The notes: generated by a model not told the origin, from the sequence alone. Positions 34,427 to 43,311 are shown, counted from the first letter of the stretch. The stretch is DNA of 64,000 bases from Pseudoalteromonas sp. R3 (GCF_004014715.1 NZ_CP034834.1:124001-188000); one strand, 5' to 3'. Program-made: numbers and translations.

Positions 34427-36535
34427 GTGAAAAAGAAATTACTACTCTCACTTTTGATGGCATCGAATGGTGCTATTGCGCAAGATGTTGTTAAATCAAA
34501 CTCAAGCGAAGACATAGAACATATTGAAGTTAAACGTGTATGGCAACCTTACCGTGGCAATGTGCCTTTAATTCAAACTCCGCAAGCTGTCGATACGATT
34601 AGCGCTGATGTGCTTGAAAGCGAAAGCATCACACGCTTTATGGAGGCACTAGAGCTCTCACCGAGTATAGTTAGGCAGAATAACTCAGGCGGTATGTTTG
34701 ATAGTTTTGCTATCCGAGGTTTTTCGGGAGATGAAAATAACCCATCGGGTTACTTGGTGAATGGCTTTAACTCTCGGGGTTATAACGGCAATAGAAATAC
34801 AGCTAACATCGAAAGTATTGAAGTGATGAAAGGACCTGGCTCTGCACTTTATGGGCAAGGTGAGCCGGGTGGTACTATTAATATCATCACCAAAAAACCG
34901 CAATTTGATGAACAAGGTTATGTTCAAGCAACATTGGGTAATTACAGTAAAAAACTGTTTGAATTTGATTACACCAACGCACTGAATAAAGAGGCTGCAT
35001 ATCGACTAAATGGTTCGTATGAAGACTCAGATACACATAGAGATCATGTTTCAATCGAAAACTTACATTTATCGCCATCGGTATTGTGGAACATTTCTGA
35101 TGACACCAGCCTGAGCTACGAGATGGAAGTATTAGATCAGAAAAAGCCTTTAGACAGAGGTGTGTATATTCTGAACAATGACTTTGACGGTGTGAACGCT
35201 GACGCTTTTTACGGTGATATTCGTGATGGCGCGCACCAAGTTGAAGCGCTTGGTCATCAGCTAGTGTTAAACCACAAGTTAAACGACGATTGGCATTTAC
35301 TGACAGGCTTCGCTTACCGAGATTCTTCGTTTAAAGGTTTGTCTTCTGATACCGAGTTATCAGGTGGTAGACAGCTTGTGTTTACCGATGAAAACCTGCT
35401 GTCTCGACAGCGACGTGCTCGTGACTATCAAGCGCTTGATGTATCAGCTCGCTTTGAATTAAGTGGTGAAGTTGAATTAGGCAGTCTAACGCATAATATT
35501 TTAGTGGGTGTGGATCACTATAATTTTGATATTGATACCGACTACAAAGTATGGCGCACAGCATGGGGTTCAGGCGATACGACTTATACCATTGACCCTA
35601 ACAATCCAGACTACACTCAAGCTCAACCTGAGCCAGTACAAAAAACGCTAACGGAAGAGAATCAAAAAGGCTTAGGTCTTTATGCTCAGAACCTGATCGA
35701 ACTGACTGAAAAGTCGAAAGTATTAGTGGGAGTACGTGTTGATAAATTTGAACAAGATATTCTTAACTTACGCAGTGATGAAGCGCAAAGCCAAGAGCAA
35801 ACTGAATTTACGCCTCGCTTAGGTTTTATTTATAGTGCGAATGATCAAGTTGATCTTTATACGAGCTATGCCGAAGGTTTTAGGCCAAATCCGGGTCTTG
35901 ATTCAAACCGCAATGCGTTCGAGCCGGAAGAAACTAAATCATTCGAAATTGGCGCAAAGTGGCAAAATATCGCAGGCCGTTTCTCGGGTAGCATAGCCCT
36001 TTTTGATGCGCAAAAAACCAATATGCTCACCGCTGAGCCAGATTCGGGTTTATCGGCAACTTTAGGCGAAGTTGAAAGCCAAGGTGTGGACTTTCAGCTA
36101 ACCACTGAGCTGACAGATAAGACTGTACTTGAACTTGCTTACGCTTACACAGATGCAAAAACAGCAAATGATGTGATTAATGCCGATTGGGGCGTACCAA
36201 TACCAAAAGGCTCGCGCTTAATTAATATTGCTGATCATATAGGCCATGTTTCACTAAAGCATTACACCACACTGTTAGGTAAAGCATCTTACCTTGGTGC
36301 AACTGTGAATTATGTGGGTGATCGTTTAGGCGAAACAACAGATGCAAACTTTATATTGCCATCATACACGCTCGTTAACTTGTCAGCGTCGATTGAATTT
36401 AATGACAGCGTGAGTATGAAATTCGATATCAACAATCTGTTTGATAAGGTTTATTTTGAAAATTCATACCACAAGCTTTGGACTATGCCAGGTTCTCCAA
36501 TGACTTACAGCGCCGCGGTGAAGTATCAGTTCTGA
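34427..36535 (+). CDS. TonB-dependent siderophore receptor
   Basis: GTG 34427 (702 residues) is preferred because it starts a signal peptide (VKKKLLLSLLMASNGAIAQ); the frame is open back to TTG 34376. The plug domain shows TPQAVDTISADVL, SIVRQNNSGGMFDSFAIRGF and the EVMKGPGSALYGQGEPGG segment typical of ferrichrome/ferrioxamine-type receptors. A 22-strand-type barrel follows, and the last residues KYQF end in the aromatic residue used for outer-membrane insertion. It imports Fe(III)-siderophores with TonB energy. No siderophore synthesis or ABC genes are adjacent. Base composition looks more AT-rich than the flanks, so transfer is possible. Confidence 0.93.
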   Translation: MKKKLLLSLLMASNGAIAQDVVKSNSSEDIEHIEVKRVWQPYRGNVPLIQTPQAVDTISADVLESESITRFMEALELSPSIVRQNNSGGMFDSFAIRGFSGDENNPSGYLVNGFNSRGYNGNRNTANIESIEVMKGPGSALYGQGEPGGTINIITKKPQFDEQGYVQATLGNYSKKLFEFDYTNALNKEAAYRLNGSYEDSDTHRDHVSIENLHLSPSVLWNISDDTSLSYEMEVLDQKKPLDRGVYILNNDFDGVNADAFYGDIRDGAHQVEALGHQLVLNHKLNDDWHLLTGFAYRDSSFKGLSSDTELSGGRQLVFTDENLLSRQRRARDYQALDVSARFELSGEVELGSLTHNILVGVDHYNFDIDTDYKVWRTAWGSGDTTYTIDPNNPDYTQAQPEPVQKTLTEENQKGLGLYAQNLIELTEKSKVLVGVRVDKFEQDILNLRSDEAQSQEQTEFTPRLGFIYSANDQVDLYTSYAEGFRPNPGLDSNRNAFEPEETKSFEIGAKWQNIAGRFSGSIALFDAQKTNMLTAEPDSGLSATLGEVESQGVDFQLTTELTDKTVLELAYAYTDAKTANDVINADWGVPIPKGSRLINIADHIGHVSLKHYTTLLGKASYLGATVNYVGDRLGETTDANFILPSYTLVNLSASIEFNDSVSMKFDINNLFDKVYFENSYHKLWTMPGSPMTYSAAVKYQF

Positions 36536-36593
36536 TCTTAAATATCAGTTAAAAGCTTTAGTTTTCTCTAAGTAATTTAATTATTTGAAAAAC

Positions 36594-36623
36594 AGCAGTC
36601 TAAGTATCAGCACTTAGACTGCT
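36594..36623 (+). terminator. Terminator of the TonB receptor gene
   Basis: AGCAGTCTAAGT and ACTTAGACTGCT form a twelve-base perfect stem with a six-base loop, followed by TTTTATTT. Confidence 0.92.
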
Positions 36624-36651
36624 TTTTATTTAAAACACGAGAAAGAGTGTA

Positions 36652-37818
36652 ATGAATCATCTTCAAAACAGTAAAACGCGCTTGCCATCCATCGATATAC
36701 TTCGTGGCATCGTGATTTTATTAATGTTGGTTGATCATGTGAGAGAGCGTTTTTTCTTACATGCTCAAGTACTTGATCCAATGGACATCCATGTAACTAA
36801 TCCAGACCTATATTTTACCCGTTTAAGTGCCCATTTTTGTGCGCCCATTTTTGTCTTTTTGACAGGACTGTCAGCTTGGTTGTATGAAAACCCTGCAAAC
36901 GGAACAAAGCGTTCAGCACAGTCATTTCTGCTAAAGCGTGGCTTATTTTTAATTTTGATCGAAATGACATTGGTCAATTTCTCTTGGTTTGGCGATTATC
37001 AAACCCTTTACTTGCAGGTTATCTGGGCCATTGGTGTTAGTATGATGGTATTGGCACTGATGATAGCTTTGCCTCGTTATATGATAGGCATTATAGGTGT
37101 AAGCATTGTAGCTGGCCATAACTTACTGTCACCTATAGAGTTTGCACCTAATGAAATTGGTTATGTCGTATGGACGATTCTGCATGACCGGGGCTATTTA
37201 GTAACCGATGCCGTGGTTAACGTAAAAGCTTCTTATCCTGTTTTACCTTGGATTGGTGTGATTTTATGCGGCTATGCAGTAGGACCCTTATTTTCAGGTA
37301 CGGTGTCAGCGCTAGCACGCAAAAACATTTTGTTGCAATGCGGGACTGCTCTATTAGCAGGTTTAGTGATTTTTAGAGGGTTAAATCTATACGGAGAAAC
37401 ACTCGCTTGGTCTCCACAGGCAACAGCTCTTCTTACCGTGATGGATTTTTTAAATTTTACTAAGTACCCACCTTCGCTAGATTTTATCTTACTTACCTTG
37501 GGAGTTGGAGCATTCGTGTTAGCGTTTTTAGAGAGCAATTCGTTAAGAGTCATGGAGCCTGTTAGAGTATTAGGGTCAGCGCCGATGTTTTTCTATATTA
37601 TGCATCTTTATGTGTTACTTATCTCTAGCGTGTTTGCACAATGGTTATTTGGCGCGAATCAGCACTATGGCAACAGCCAAACTCCATATTTTGGTTTTTA
37701 CCATGTTTGGCAGATCTGGTTGTTCGCAATGTTTTTAAGTGTGCTCTTATACCCATTATGTAAATGGTTTTCAGCTTATAAGCGAAAAACAAAGATCAGT
37801 TGGGTTAAATATTTTTAA
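36652..37818 (+). CDS. DUF1624-type membrane protein (HGSNAT-like acyltransferase family)
   Basis: The 388-residue protein has about ten membrane segments. The start RLPSIDILRGIVILLMLVDHVRERFF, with its paired Asp/Arg and His, is the signature of the DUF1624/heparan-alpha-glucosaminide N-acetyltransferase family. PIFVFLTGLSAWL and FFYIMHLYVLL follow. Members are thought to transfer acyl groups across the membrane to sugars, but the bacterial substrates are mostly unknown. It follows the terminator of the TonB receptor, and the AT-rich composition is shared with it, so the two may have been acquired together. Confidence 0.85.
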   Translation: MNHLQNSKTRLPSIDILRGIVILLMLVDHVRERFFLHAQVLDPMDIHVTNPDLYFTRLSAHFCAPIFVFLTGLSAWLYENPANGTKRSAQSFLLKRGLFLILIEMTLVNFSWFGDYQTLYLQVIWAIGVSMMVLALMIALPRYMIGIIGVSIVAGHNLLSPIEFAPNEIGYVVWTILHDRGYLVTDAVVNVKASYPVLPWIGVILCGYAVGPLFSGTVSALARKNILLQCGTALLAGLVIFRGLNLYGETLAWSPQATALLTVMDFLNFTKYPPSLDFILLTLGVGAFVLAFLESNSLRVMEPVRVLGSAPMFFYIMHLYVLLISSVFAQWLFGANQHYGNSQTPYFGFYHVWQIWLFAMFLSVLLYPLCKWFSAYKRKTKISWVKYF

Positions 37819-38022
37819 GGATACAAAGCTTACATCCTATTCCGATAGCTTAGAGTTATTAGGAGGTTAACAGCAGAGTAGATACAGAAGCCGATCACTG
37901 TGTACAGGCTTAAGCCTAATGCAGTCACGATTCTCTGAGAAAACGCCTGTTATACTCCATAATATTTCCACTGTTGTGTGCTGTACTTAAGTTTTACCCT
38001 TGTTATACCAAAAAGGCACAAT

Positions 38023-39246
38023 GTGACTGAAGACAGTAACTATGGGCTTAAGCCCGTTCCAGAGTCAGCCAGAAAAGGAGGCATTGCTTTATCCCTGCTG
38101 ATGCTGGGACTCACGTTTTTCTCCGCCAGTATGTGGACTGGCGGAACTCTGGGGACGGGGCTCTCATTCGATGATTTTTTTATCGCAGTACTAGTCGGTA
38201 ACTTATTACTTGGCATATATACATCTGCACTGGGTTATATAGGTGCTTCAACCGGCTTGTCAACGCACTTACTGGCACGATTTTCATTTGGAGAGAAGGG
38301 GTCATGGCTGCCTTCAATGCTATTGGGCGGCACTCAGGTCGGTTGGTTTGGTGTTGGGGTAGCGATGTTTGCCATACCTGTCCATAAAGCAACAGGGTTT
38401 GATACCAATGTGCTGATTATTTTGGCTGGTCTTGCAATGACGGCAACGGTATATTTCGGCATTTCCGCATTAATGGCGTTGTCTGTCATTGCTGTGCCAG
38501 CGATTGCTATGCTCGGAGGCTACTCCGTGTGGCTTGCTGTGCAAGAAGTAGGGGGCGTTAGTGAGCTACAGACAATTGTTCCCGCAGATCCTATGCCTAT
38601 GAGTGCCGCAATCGCTTTGGTAGTTGGGTCGTTTATTTCAGCTGGTACGTTAACAGCTGACTTTGTACGATTTGCCCGTCGACCTGTCAGTGCTGTGCTT
38701 ATCACCCTGATTGCCTTTTTTTTGGGTAATAGTTTAATGTTCATTTTTGGTGCTGCAGGCGGCGCGGCAATGGGGGAGTCTGACATTGCGCAGGTGTTGA
38801 TGCTGCAAGGTTTGCTTATCCCTGCCATTGTGGTTTTAGGCCTGAATATTTGGACGACTAACGATAATGCATTGTACGCCTCAGGACTTGGATTTGCGAA
38901 TATCACCGGCTGGTCCAGTCGCAATCTGGCGGTGATCAATGGTCTGGTTGGCACACTCAGTGCACTGTGGCTCTACAATCATTTTGTCAGTTGGCTTACC
39001 TTTTTGTCTGCGGCCATTCCGCCAATTGGAGGTGTACTGATAGCAGATTATATAATCAACAAGCAGCGTTACCATGCATTTGAGCAAATGCAATGGCAAA
39101 CTGTGCGTTGGAGTGCCATTGTTGCTGCCTTTGTGGGCGTGTTGGTTGGGCACCTGTTGCCTGGTATTGTCCCCTTAAATGCCGTACTATCGGCGGCGCT
39201 TTGTTATTCGGTTGTTTCTCGTTGGGAGCGCTGTATTGCGCGATAA
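38023..39246 (+). CDS. codB: Cytosine permease (NCS1 family)
   Basis: GTG 38023 gives 407 residues (VTEDSNYGLKPVPESARKGG); the frame is open to GTG 37978. About twelve membrane segments are present. The segments TFFSASMWTGGTLGTGLSF, ARFSFGEKGSWLPS and LLGGTQVGWFGVGVAMFA match CodB, a cytosine:proton or cation symporter of the NCS1 family. A cytosine deaminase gene is not adjacent, so substrate use is inferred from sequence only. Upstream (37906-37917) lies a perfect palindrome AGGCTTAAGCCT that might be an operator. Confidence 0.88.
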   Translation: MTEDSNYGLKPVPESARKGGIALSLLMLGLTFFSASMWTGGTLGTGLSFDDFFIAVLVGNLLLGIYTSALGYIGASTGLSTHLLARFSFGEKGSWLPSMLLGGTQVGWFGVGVAMFAIPVHKATGFDTNVLIILAGLAMTATVYFGISALMALSVIAVPAIAMLGGYSVWLAVQEVGGVSELQTIVPADPMPMSAAIALVVGSFISAGTLTADFVRFARRPVSAVLITLIAFFLGNSLMFIFGAAGGAAMGESDIAQVLMLQGLLIPAIVVLGLNIWTTNDNALYASGLGFANITGWSSRNLAVINGLVGTLSALWLYNHFVSWLTFLSAAIPPIGGVLIADYIINKQRYHAFEQMQWQTVRWSAIVAAFVGVLVGHLLPGIVPLNAVLSAALCYSVVSRWERCIAR

Positions 39247-39312
39247 CTGCGGCTGAGTGTGCGTGCGGATTGATACCTAAAATGATATAATCCGCGTCCC
39301 TCACACTCTCAT

Positions 39313-40515
39313 TTGGCACTCAATGGACGATACCGAAAATATTTTAATATTCGTGTAATACTACCGCTGTTAGCAAGTATTGTGGCAATTACTCCTTTAG
39401 CAATAGATATGTACCTGCCTGCAATGTTGGTGATAGCCGACAGCCTGGGTACCGGCATGCCTCAGGTCCAGGTTTCGCTCAGTATTTATCTTGCCGGTTA
39501 TGCCATTGGTATGATGGTCTTTGGCCCATTGGCAGATCAACTTGGCAGGAGAAAGTTGGCATTGTTTGGGCTGGGTGGATTTGCCGTTAGCTCATTTTCA
39601 ATCGCATTTAGCAGCGATGTTTCGCAACTATGGTTCTTGCGTGCTGCGCAAGCGTTTACTGGCTCAGCGGCAACCGTGGTGGTGCCAGGGATCATACGAC
39701 ATATCTATCAGGCCAATACGGCAAAGGGCATGTCTTATGTATCTATGATCATGATGGTCGCCCCCCTGATTGCTCCCAGTGTAGGGTCGGCCATTTTGGG
39801 GTTGGCAAGCTGGCAGTGGATTTTTCTTACGCTGGCAAGTTATGCCGTTGTGGTCATGATCCTCGCCTACTTTTATCTTGTAGAAGTGCCTATTTATGAA
39901 AGCGACAAGCGCGGTCTTCACTTGTTCCTGGATAGTTACGCAACGGTATTGGGTAAACGCAGTGCGTTGCCTGATGTCCTGAGCTCAATGCTGGTATCTT
40001 TTGGCTTCTTTTGCTTTCTTACCTCTGTTTCATTTGTTTATCTCGATTACTTTGGCGTCTCAGAACAACTTTTTGGGGTGCTGTTTGCCTTTAATGTTGT
40101 GGCGCTGATGTTGGGTAACTTTATTAATACAAGGCTGGTGCCCAAAGTGGGCTCGCGTAAAATGTTGTATTACGGCCTGTTGCTTGGTTTGCTCAGCGCA
40201 TCTGCTTTGTTAGTGTTTAGCCTGATGGATTTGTCTTTGTATTATATTGTGCTGAGTATTGCGCCGCTGATGATGAGTCTGGGGGTCAGCGCAGCTAACG
40301 CTGATGCGCTTATTTTACTGGAGTTTGAGAAAAACTCGGGTACAGCGACGGCGGTGATTGGAACGCTTAGGTTTGGTAGCGGGGCTTTAGTAGGACCTTT
40401 GCTCGCCTTACTCCACGCTAACAACACGGTTCCTTTTTCAGCAATGATGTTTGGCGCGGTTGCTATCACGGCTTTGGTTCAGGGTTTCCATTTTATTACA
40501 CATCGTCACAAATAA
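39313..40515 (+). CDS. Bcr/CflA-type MFS drug exporter
   Basis: The 400-residue protein has twelve predicted helices. Family motifs are ITPLAIDMYLPAM in helix 1 and MMVFGPLADQLGRRK, the MFS loop 2-3 motif, followed by a PSVGSAILG segment in helix 5. It exports bicyclomycin-like drugs or metabolites by proton antiport. The TTG start at 39313 lacks a ribosome site. ATG 39323 is in another frame, but one extra A in the run 39336-39339 would bring it into this frame as MDDTEKYFNIRVILPLL. It is 66 bases after the cytosine permease gene. Confidence 0.9.
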   Translation: MALNGRYRKYFNIRVILPLLASIVAITPLAIDMYLPAMLVIADSLGTGMPQVQVSLSIYLAGYAIGMMVFGPLADQLGRRKLALFGLGGFAVSSFSIAFSSDVSQLWFLRAAQAFTGSAATVVVPGIIRHIYQANTAKGMSYVSMIMMVAPLIAPSVGSAILGLASWQWIFLTLASYAVVVMILAYFYLVEVPIYESDKRGLHLFLDSYATVLGKRSALPDVLSSMLVSFGFFCFLTSVSFVYLDYFGVSEQLFGVLFAFNVVALMLGNFINTRLVPKVGSRKMLYYGLLLGLLSASALLVFSLMDLSLYYIVLSIAPLMMSLGVSAANADALILLEFEKNSGTATAVIGTLRFGSGALVGPLLALLHANNTVPFSAMMFGAVAITALVQGFHFITHRHK

Positions 40516-40529
40516 CATGGCCAGAGATA

Positions 40530-40691
40530 ATACCAATTTCACTTAATACCTGTTCAATTTGAAGGATCAAATATGACGCTAACTGTGTTAAAAATTTCTC
40601 ATTTAGAACAACTAAATAGCAAAATTTTTGCCTTGTTATCGACCATATTTTCTCGCCTCAAAATAGAACACTTAATTAAGCAAATTGGTAT
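40530..40691. repeat. MITE-like repeat, copy A
   Basis: The element has ten-base perfect terminal inverted repeats (ATACCAATTT/AAATTGGTAT) and no coding capacity. Its core around 40585-40629 (GTGTTAAAAATTTCTCATTT then AGAACAACTAAATAGC) is nearly identical to a stretch at 50582-50628, part of a second element with ATACCA/TGGTAT ends. Such short intergenic repeats are usually non-autonomous and moved by a transposase elsewhere. No target duplication was certain. Confidence 0.7.
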
Positions 40692-40705
40692 TTGATAAAA
40701 CGAAA

Positions 40706-40730
40706 ATGCCAGCCCGGGTAAGGCTGGCAT
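40706..40730 (-). terminator. Terminator of the LipL32-like gene
   Basis: ATGCCAGCC and GGCTGGCAT form a nine-base stem with a seven-base loop. On the minus strand it is followed by TTTCGTTTT, 30 bases after the lipoprotein gene stop. Confidence 0.8.
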
Positions 40731-40759
40731 AACTTAATTGGTCTGTGAAGCTGTCTGGA

Positions 40760-41446
40760 TTACAGCTTATTGTTTACCAGCGCGTCTAATTCAGACAACG
40801 ATGCCGCAATTTTCACACCAGGAACATTGGTACCTATGGTTGCTTCAAAAGAGCCTTCAACAGAAGAGCGGAATGACGTAAAGCCGATGCGATATACACC
40901 ACGTACCAGTGCTTCAGTCGGATTATTCATCGAGGTGGTTTTACGCAACAGTGAGTTATAGCTGGCACCACTTGGATTCGCTGGCAATTCACTGCTGTCA
41001 TCATTACGACCGAGGTTTTGCAATACTTTCCCGCCGTCAGCAATGCTGCCGCTGTCGATGATATTCATGCGGTCCAGGACAATATAAGTGTCAAAAAACT
41101 TATTGGCGTCCTTTGCCATACCTGGTTTAAAGTTTGCGTGAACAAAGTCTTTGTCACCTGGTGTTGCAACGGCAGGTGAAATCATAGAAACGCCAATTTC
41201 GTCGACTGCAGCAGGCACCCAAACATACAGGTAGTAAGTGTCTTTACCTTTATATTTACCTTCTGGCACAACCGTTTTATCAACATAACCAAAGTAGTTG
41301 CTGTAATTGGCGTAAGGAAGACGCGCTTCAATCCCGGCTACACCTTCAGAGACAGAGCTTTTAAGATGTGGACCAGTACTCATACAACCTGCAAGAGTGG
41401 TTAGCGCAATCAGAGGGAGGATCTTTCCGGATAACTTCATTTTCAT
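40760..41446 (-). CDS. LipL32-family surface lipoprotein
   Basis: The 228-residue product has a lipobox (TLAGC). Its mature part matches Leptospira LipL32 in several segments: YKGKDTYYLYVWVPAAVDEI, GVSMISPAVATPGD, FDTYIVLDRM, YNSLLRKT, and LVRGVYRIGFTSFR. LipL32 is the most abundant outer-membrane lipoprotein of pathogenic Leptospira and binds calcium and host proteins. Homologues are also known from marine Pseudoalteromonas, where the function is not settled. A strong terminator follows. The gene is monocistronic. The acidic Asp cluster of LipL32 is reduced here (GRNDDSSEL). Confidence 0.88.
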   Translation of the reverse strand: MKMKLSGKILPLIALTTLAGCMSTGPHLKSSVSEGVAGIEARLPYANYSNYFGYVDKTVVPEGKYKGKDTYYLYVWVPAAVDEIGVSMISPAVATPGDKDFVHANFKPGMAKDANKFFDTYIVLDRMNIIDSGSIADGGKVLQNLGRNDDSSELPANPSGASYNSLLRKTTSMNNPTEALVRGVYRIGFTSFRSSVEGSFEATIGTNVPGVKIAASLSELDALVNNKL

Positions 41447-41984
41447 TGTGTTGACTCCATGTCACCATTTTTAAATTCGCTCGAATTATAGGCATGTAAT
41501 GTGAAAAGTAAAACAATTTTTTACATTTCAACTGCCGGTTAGGATAAGCTAATTCGTACTTAGAGATGTTTACCCGGCTTTGTGGCAAGAAAACCCTGTG
41601 CTTCAAATGAAAAATTAGCGTGTTTTTAGGTACGCTATTTCTGTTGATTGATTATGAATGACTCAATCTTGAATAGCCGATAAGAGGTTGCCTTTACTCG
41701 TTACGGTGTTCAATTTTTACGTCCATTATTGCTCTTCCTTTCCTTTACAAGACTGAAGCTTCTTGTGTCCGAGATACATTACTCTTACTGATAAATAGCA
41801 AAAACCAATTAGCAAATATATTTAAAAATATTGTTTAACAAAATGTTTTCTGAGCTGTTTTGACGCTTGTTGCGTAATTATTTCAGATGAAATAATCAGA
41901 AACAATTTGAATTGAGAAAGTAATTGCCTATAACGGTGTGAAGTCTGTATAAAAAATATAAAAGTTTTCTTTGGCTGTATTTTA
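41447..41984. other. AT-rich intergenic region before the graspetide-type locus
   Basis: These 538 bases separate the LipL32-like gene and the ATP-grasp gene. The left end holds the lipoprotein promoter; the right half is very AT-rich and probably holds the promoter of the ATP-grasp/peptide operon. No ORF, hairpin or repeat convinced me. Confidence 0.4.
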
Positions 41985-43040
41985 ATGGTGAAAAAATCTA
42001 TATTGATAATTACAAATACAAATGATGTTCACGCGCTGTTGTTTGGTGATTACCTTAATAAAAATGGAGTCGATGTTGATTACTGGTATTGTGATAAATA
42101 TCCGCTCTATTGTAATGCATCTATTATTTTTGAATCTGAAGAGAGAACAAAAATAAAAGTTCGTTTAGATAATGGTGTTGAAAAATTGCTATCTGAGTAT
42201 GGTCTTGTTTGGCTAAGGAAGCTCAGCAGGCCAAAACTAAAGGAGTTTGTTCATGAAGATGACTTAGCGTTTTCAGAATCAGAGTCCTATAAGCACCTGT
42301 GCAATTTCTTGACTATCGCGTCTCGGTACTCAAATTGGATAAATACCTTTGAAGCGACGGAGTTTGCTGAGCGAAAGCTCGTTCAACTAGAAGCTGCCAG
42401 GGATATCGGGTTTAAGCTTCCTGAGACGGTTGTAACCAGTATACTTCAAGAGACTCGACCACTTTTTGAACGCCATGAAGATGTTATATTTAAAGCCTAT
42501 ACGCAAACTTCATGGTCAGTTGATGAGGCACTTAAGTATAACCATACCGCAAGAATTGAATATCAAGAGGAATATGCTGAGGGTTTAGCTTTCACACCGA
42601 GTATTTTTCAGAATTTTGTCGACAAAGCCTATGAGCTCCGGGTAGTGGTGTTCGGGAATGAACTTGTAGCAATGAAAATAAAATCAAGTTCAGAGGAGTC
42701 AAAAGTTGATTGGCGAGGTCATGAAAGCACTTTACAGTATGAGCATTATTTACTGGATAATTCTTTGAGTGCGCAATGTCTTGCCTTGCTAAAAAAACTA
42801 AATCTGAAGTTTGCCTGTATTGATATTGTTGCGAGCAATGATGGTACTTATACTTTTCTGGAGTTAAATACTGCAGGAAATTTCCTATGGATGGATGCTG
42901 AGTTTCCTGAGCTTAATTTATGCAATAAATTCTTAAATTATATCTTGGAAATGTTGGGTGTTGAGGCCCATTATAAAATTGATCTAAATGAATTCTACGA
43001 TAGCGAGGTTTACCAAAACTGGTATGTGTCGATGTCGTGA
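41985..43040 (+). CDS. ATP-grasp peptide maturase (MvdD/PsnB-like graspetide ligase)
   Basis: The 351-residue protein has the layout of graspetide ligases, which form side-chain ester or amide links in precursor peptides. An N-terminal pre-ATP-grasp domain leads to a helical part (WINTFEATEFAERKLVQLEA). The ATP-grasp core shows DVIFKAYTQTSW, FTPSIFQNFVDKAYELRVVV and FGNELVAMKIKSS...DWR, the pattern seen in MvdC, MvdD and PsnB. FLELNTAGNFLWMD carries the Mg-binding residues. It is too divergent from D-Ala-D-Ala ligase or RimK to be either. A 54-codon peptide gene follows after 36 bases, so the pair looks like an enzyme with its substrate. Confidence 0.88.
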   Translation: MVKKSILIITNTNDVHALLFGDYLNKNGVDVDYWYCDKYPLYCNASIIFESEERTKIKVRLDNGVEKLLSEYGLVWLRKLSRPKLKEFVHEDDLAFSESESYKHLCNFLTIASRYSNWINTFEATEFAERKLVQLEAARDIGFKLPETVVTSILQETRPLFERHEDVIFKAYTQTSWSVDEALKYNHTARIEYQEEYAEGLAFTPSIFQNFVDKAYELRVVVFGNELVAMKIKSSSEESKVDWRGHESTLQYEHYLLDNSLSAQCLALLKKLNLKFACIDIVASNDGTYTFLELNTAGNFLWMDAEFPELNLCNKFLNYILEMLGVEAHYKIDLNEFYDSEVYQNWYVSMS

Positions 43041-43076
43041 ATACCACTAGTAATTATAAAAGTAAGGAAAAAGAAA

Positions 43077-43241
43077 ATGAAAGAAAATAACAAACCTAGA
43101 GTATTAGCCCATACATTCTCACGCCAACTAAAAAAGGATGAAGCTTCACAGGTTGCCGGCGGGATCCGAATGCGAGAAACAGGTAAAACTAATGGTAAAG
43201 GGGATCGATTTGGTAGTGGTGATGACGTGATCTGGGAGTGA
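43077..43241 (+). CDS. Candidate graspetide precursor peptide with double-glycine leader
   Basis: ATG 43077 with AAGGA eight bases ahead gives 54 residues. The leader contains HTFSRQLKKDEASQVAGG, a classic double-glycine export leader. The 25-residue core GIRMRETGKTNGKGDRFG, continuing to SGDDVIWE, holds Thr, Ser and Lys donors and Glu/Asp acceptors (Glu34, Asp43, Asp49, Asp50, Glu54). The Thr/Lys residues lie in the first half and the acidic residues mostly in the second, as in graspetides where ester or amide rings join the two. Its position 36 bases behind the ligase, plus the terminator, defines a two-gene operon. No exporter or peptidase is adjacent. The core differs from marinostatin, known from the same genus. 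Confidence 0.8.
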   Translation: MKENNKPRVLAHTFSRQLKKDEASQVAGGIRMRETGKTNGKGDRFGSGDDVIWE

Positions 43242-43258
43242 TTGGGGGTCTGACTAGA

Positions 43259-43286
43259 AAACCTGTGCACATAGGTGCACAGGTTT
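43259..43286. terminator. Strong bidirectional terminator
   Basis: AAACCTGTGCAC and GTGCACAGGTTT form a perfect twelve-base stem with an ATAG loop, followed by ATTTTTT on the plus strand. It ends the peptide operon and the convergent S9 peptidase gene. Confidence 0.93.
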
Positions 43287-43311
43287 ATTTTTTAAAAATT
43301 AAAACAGCAGT

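Noticed and set aside
41985..43040. D-Ala-D-Ala ligase or RimK assignment
   Set aside because: The FQNFVDKAYELRV and DWR pattern and the adjacent peptide gene fit graspetide ligases better.
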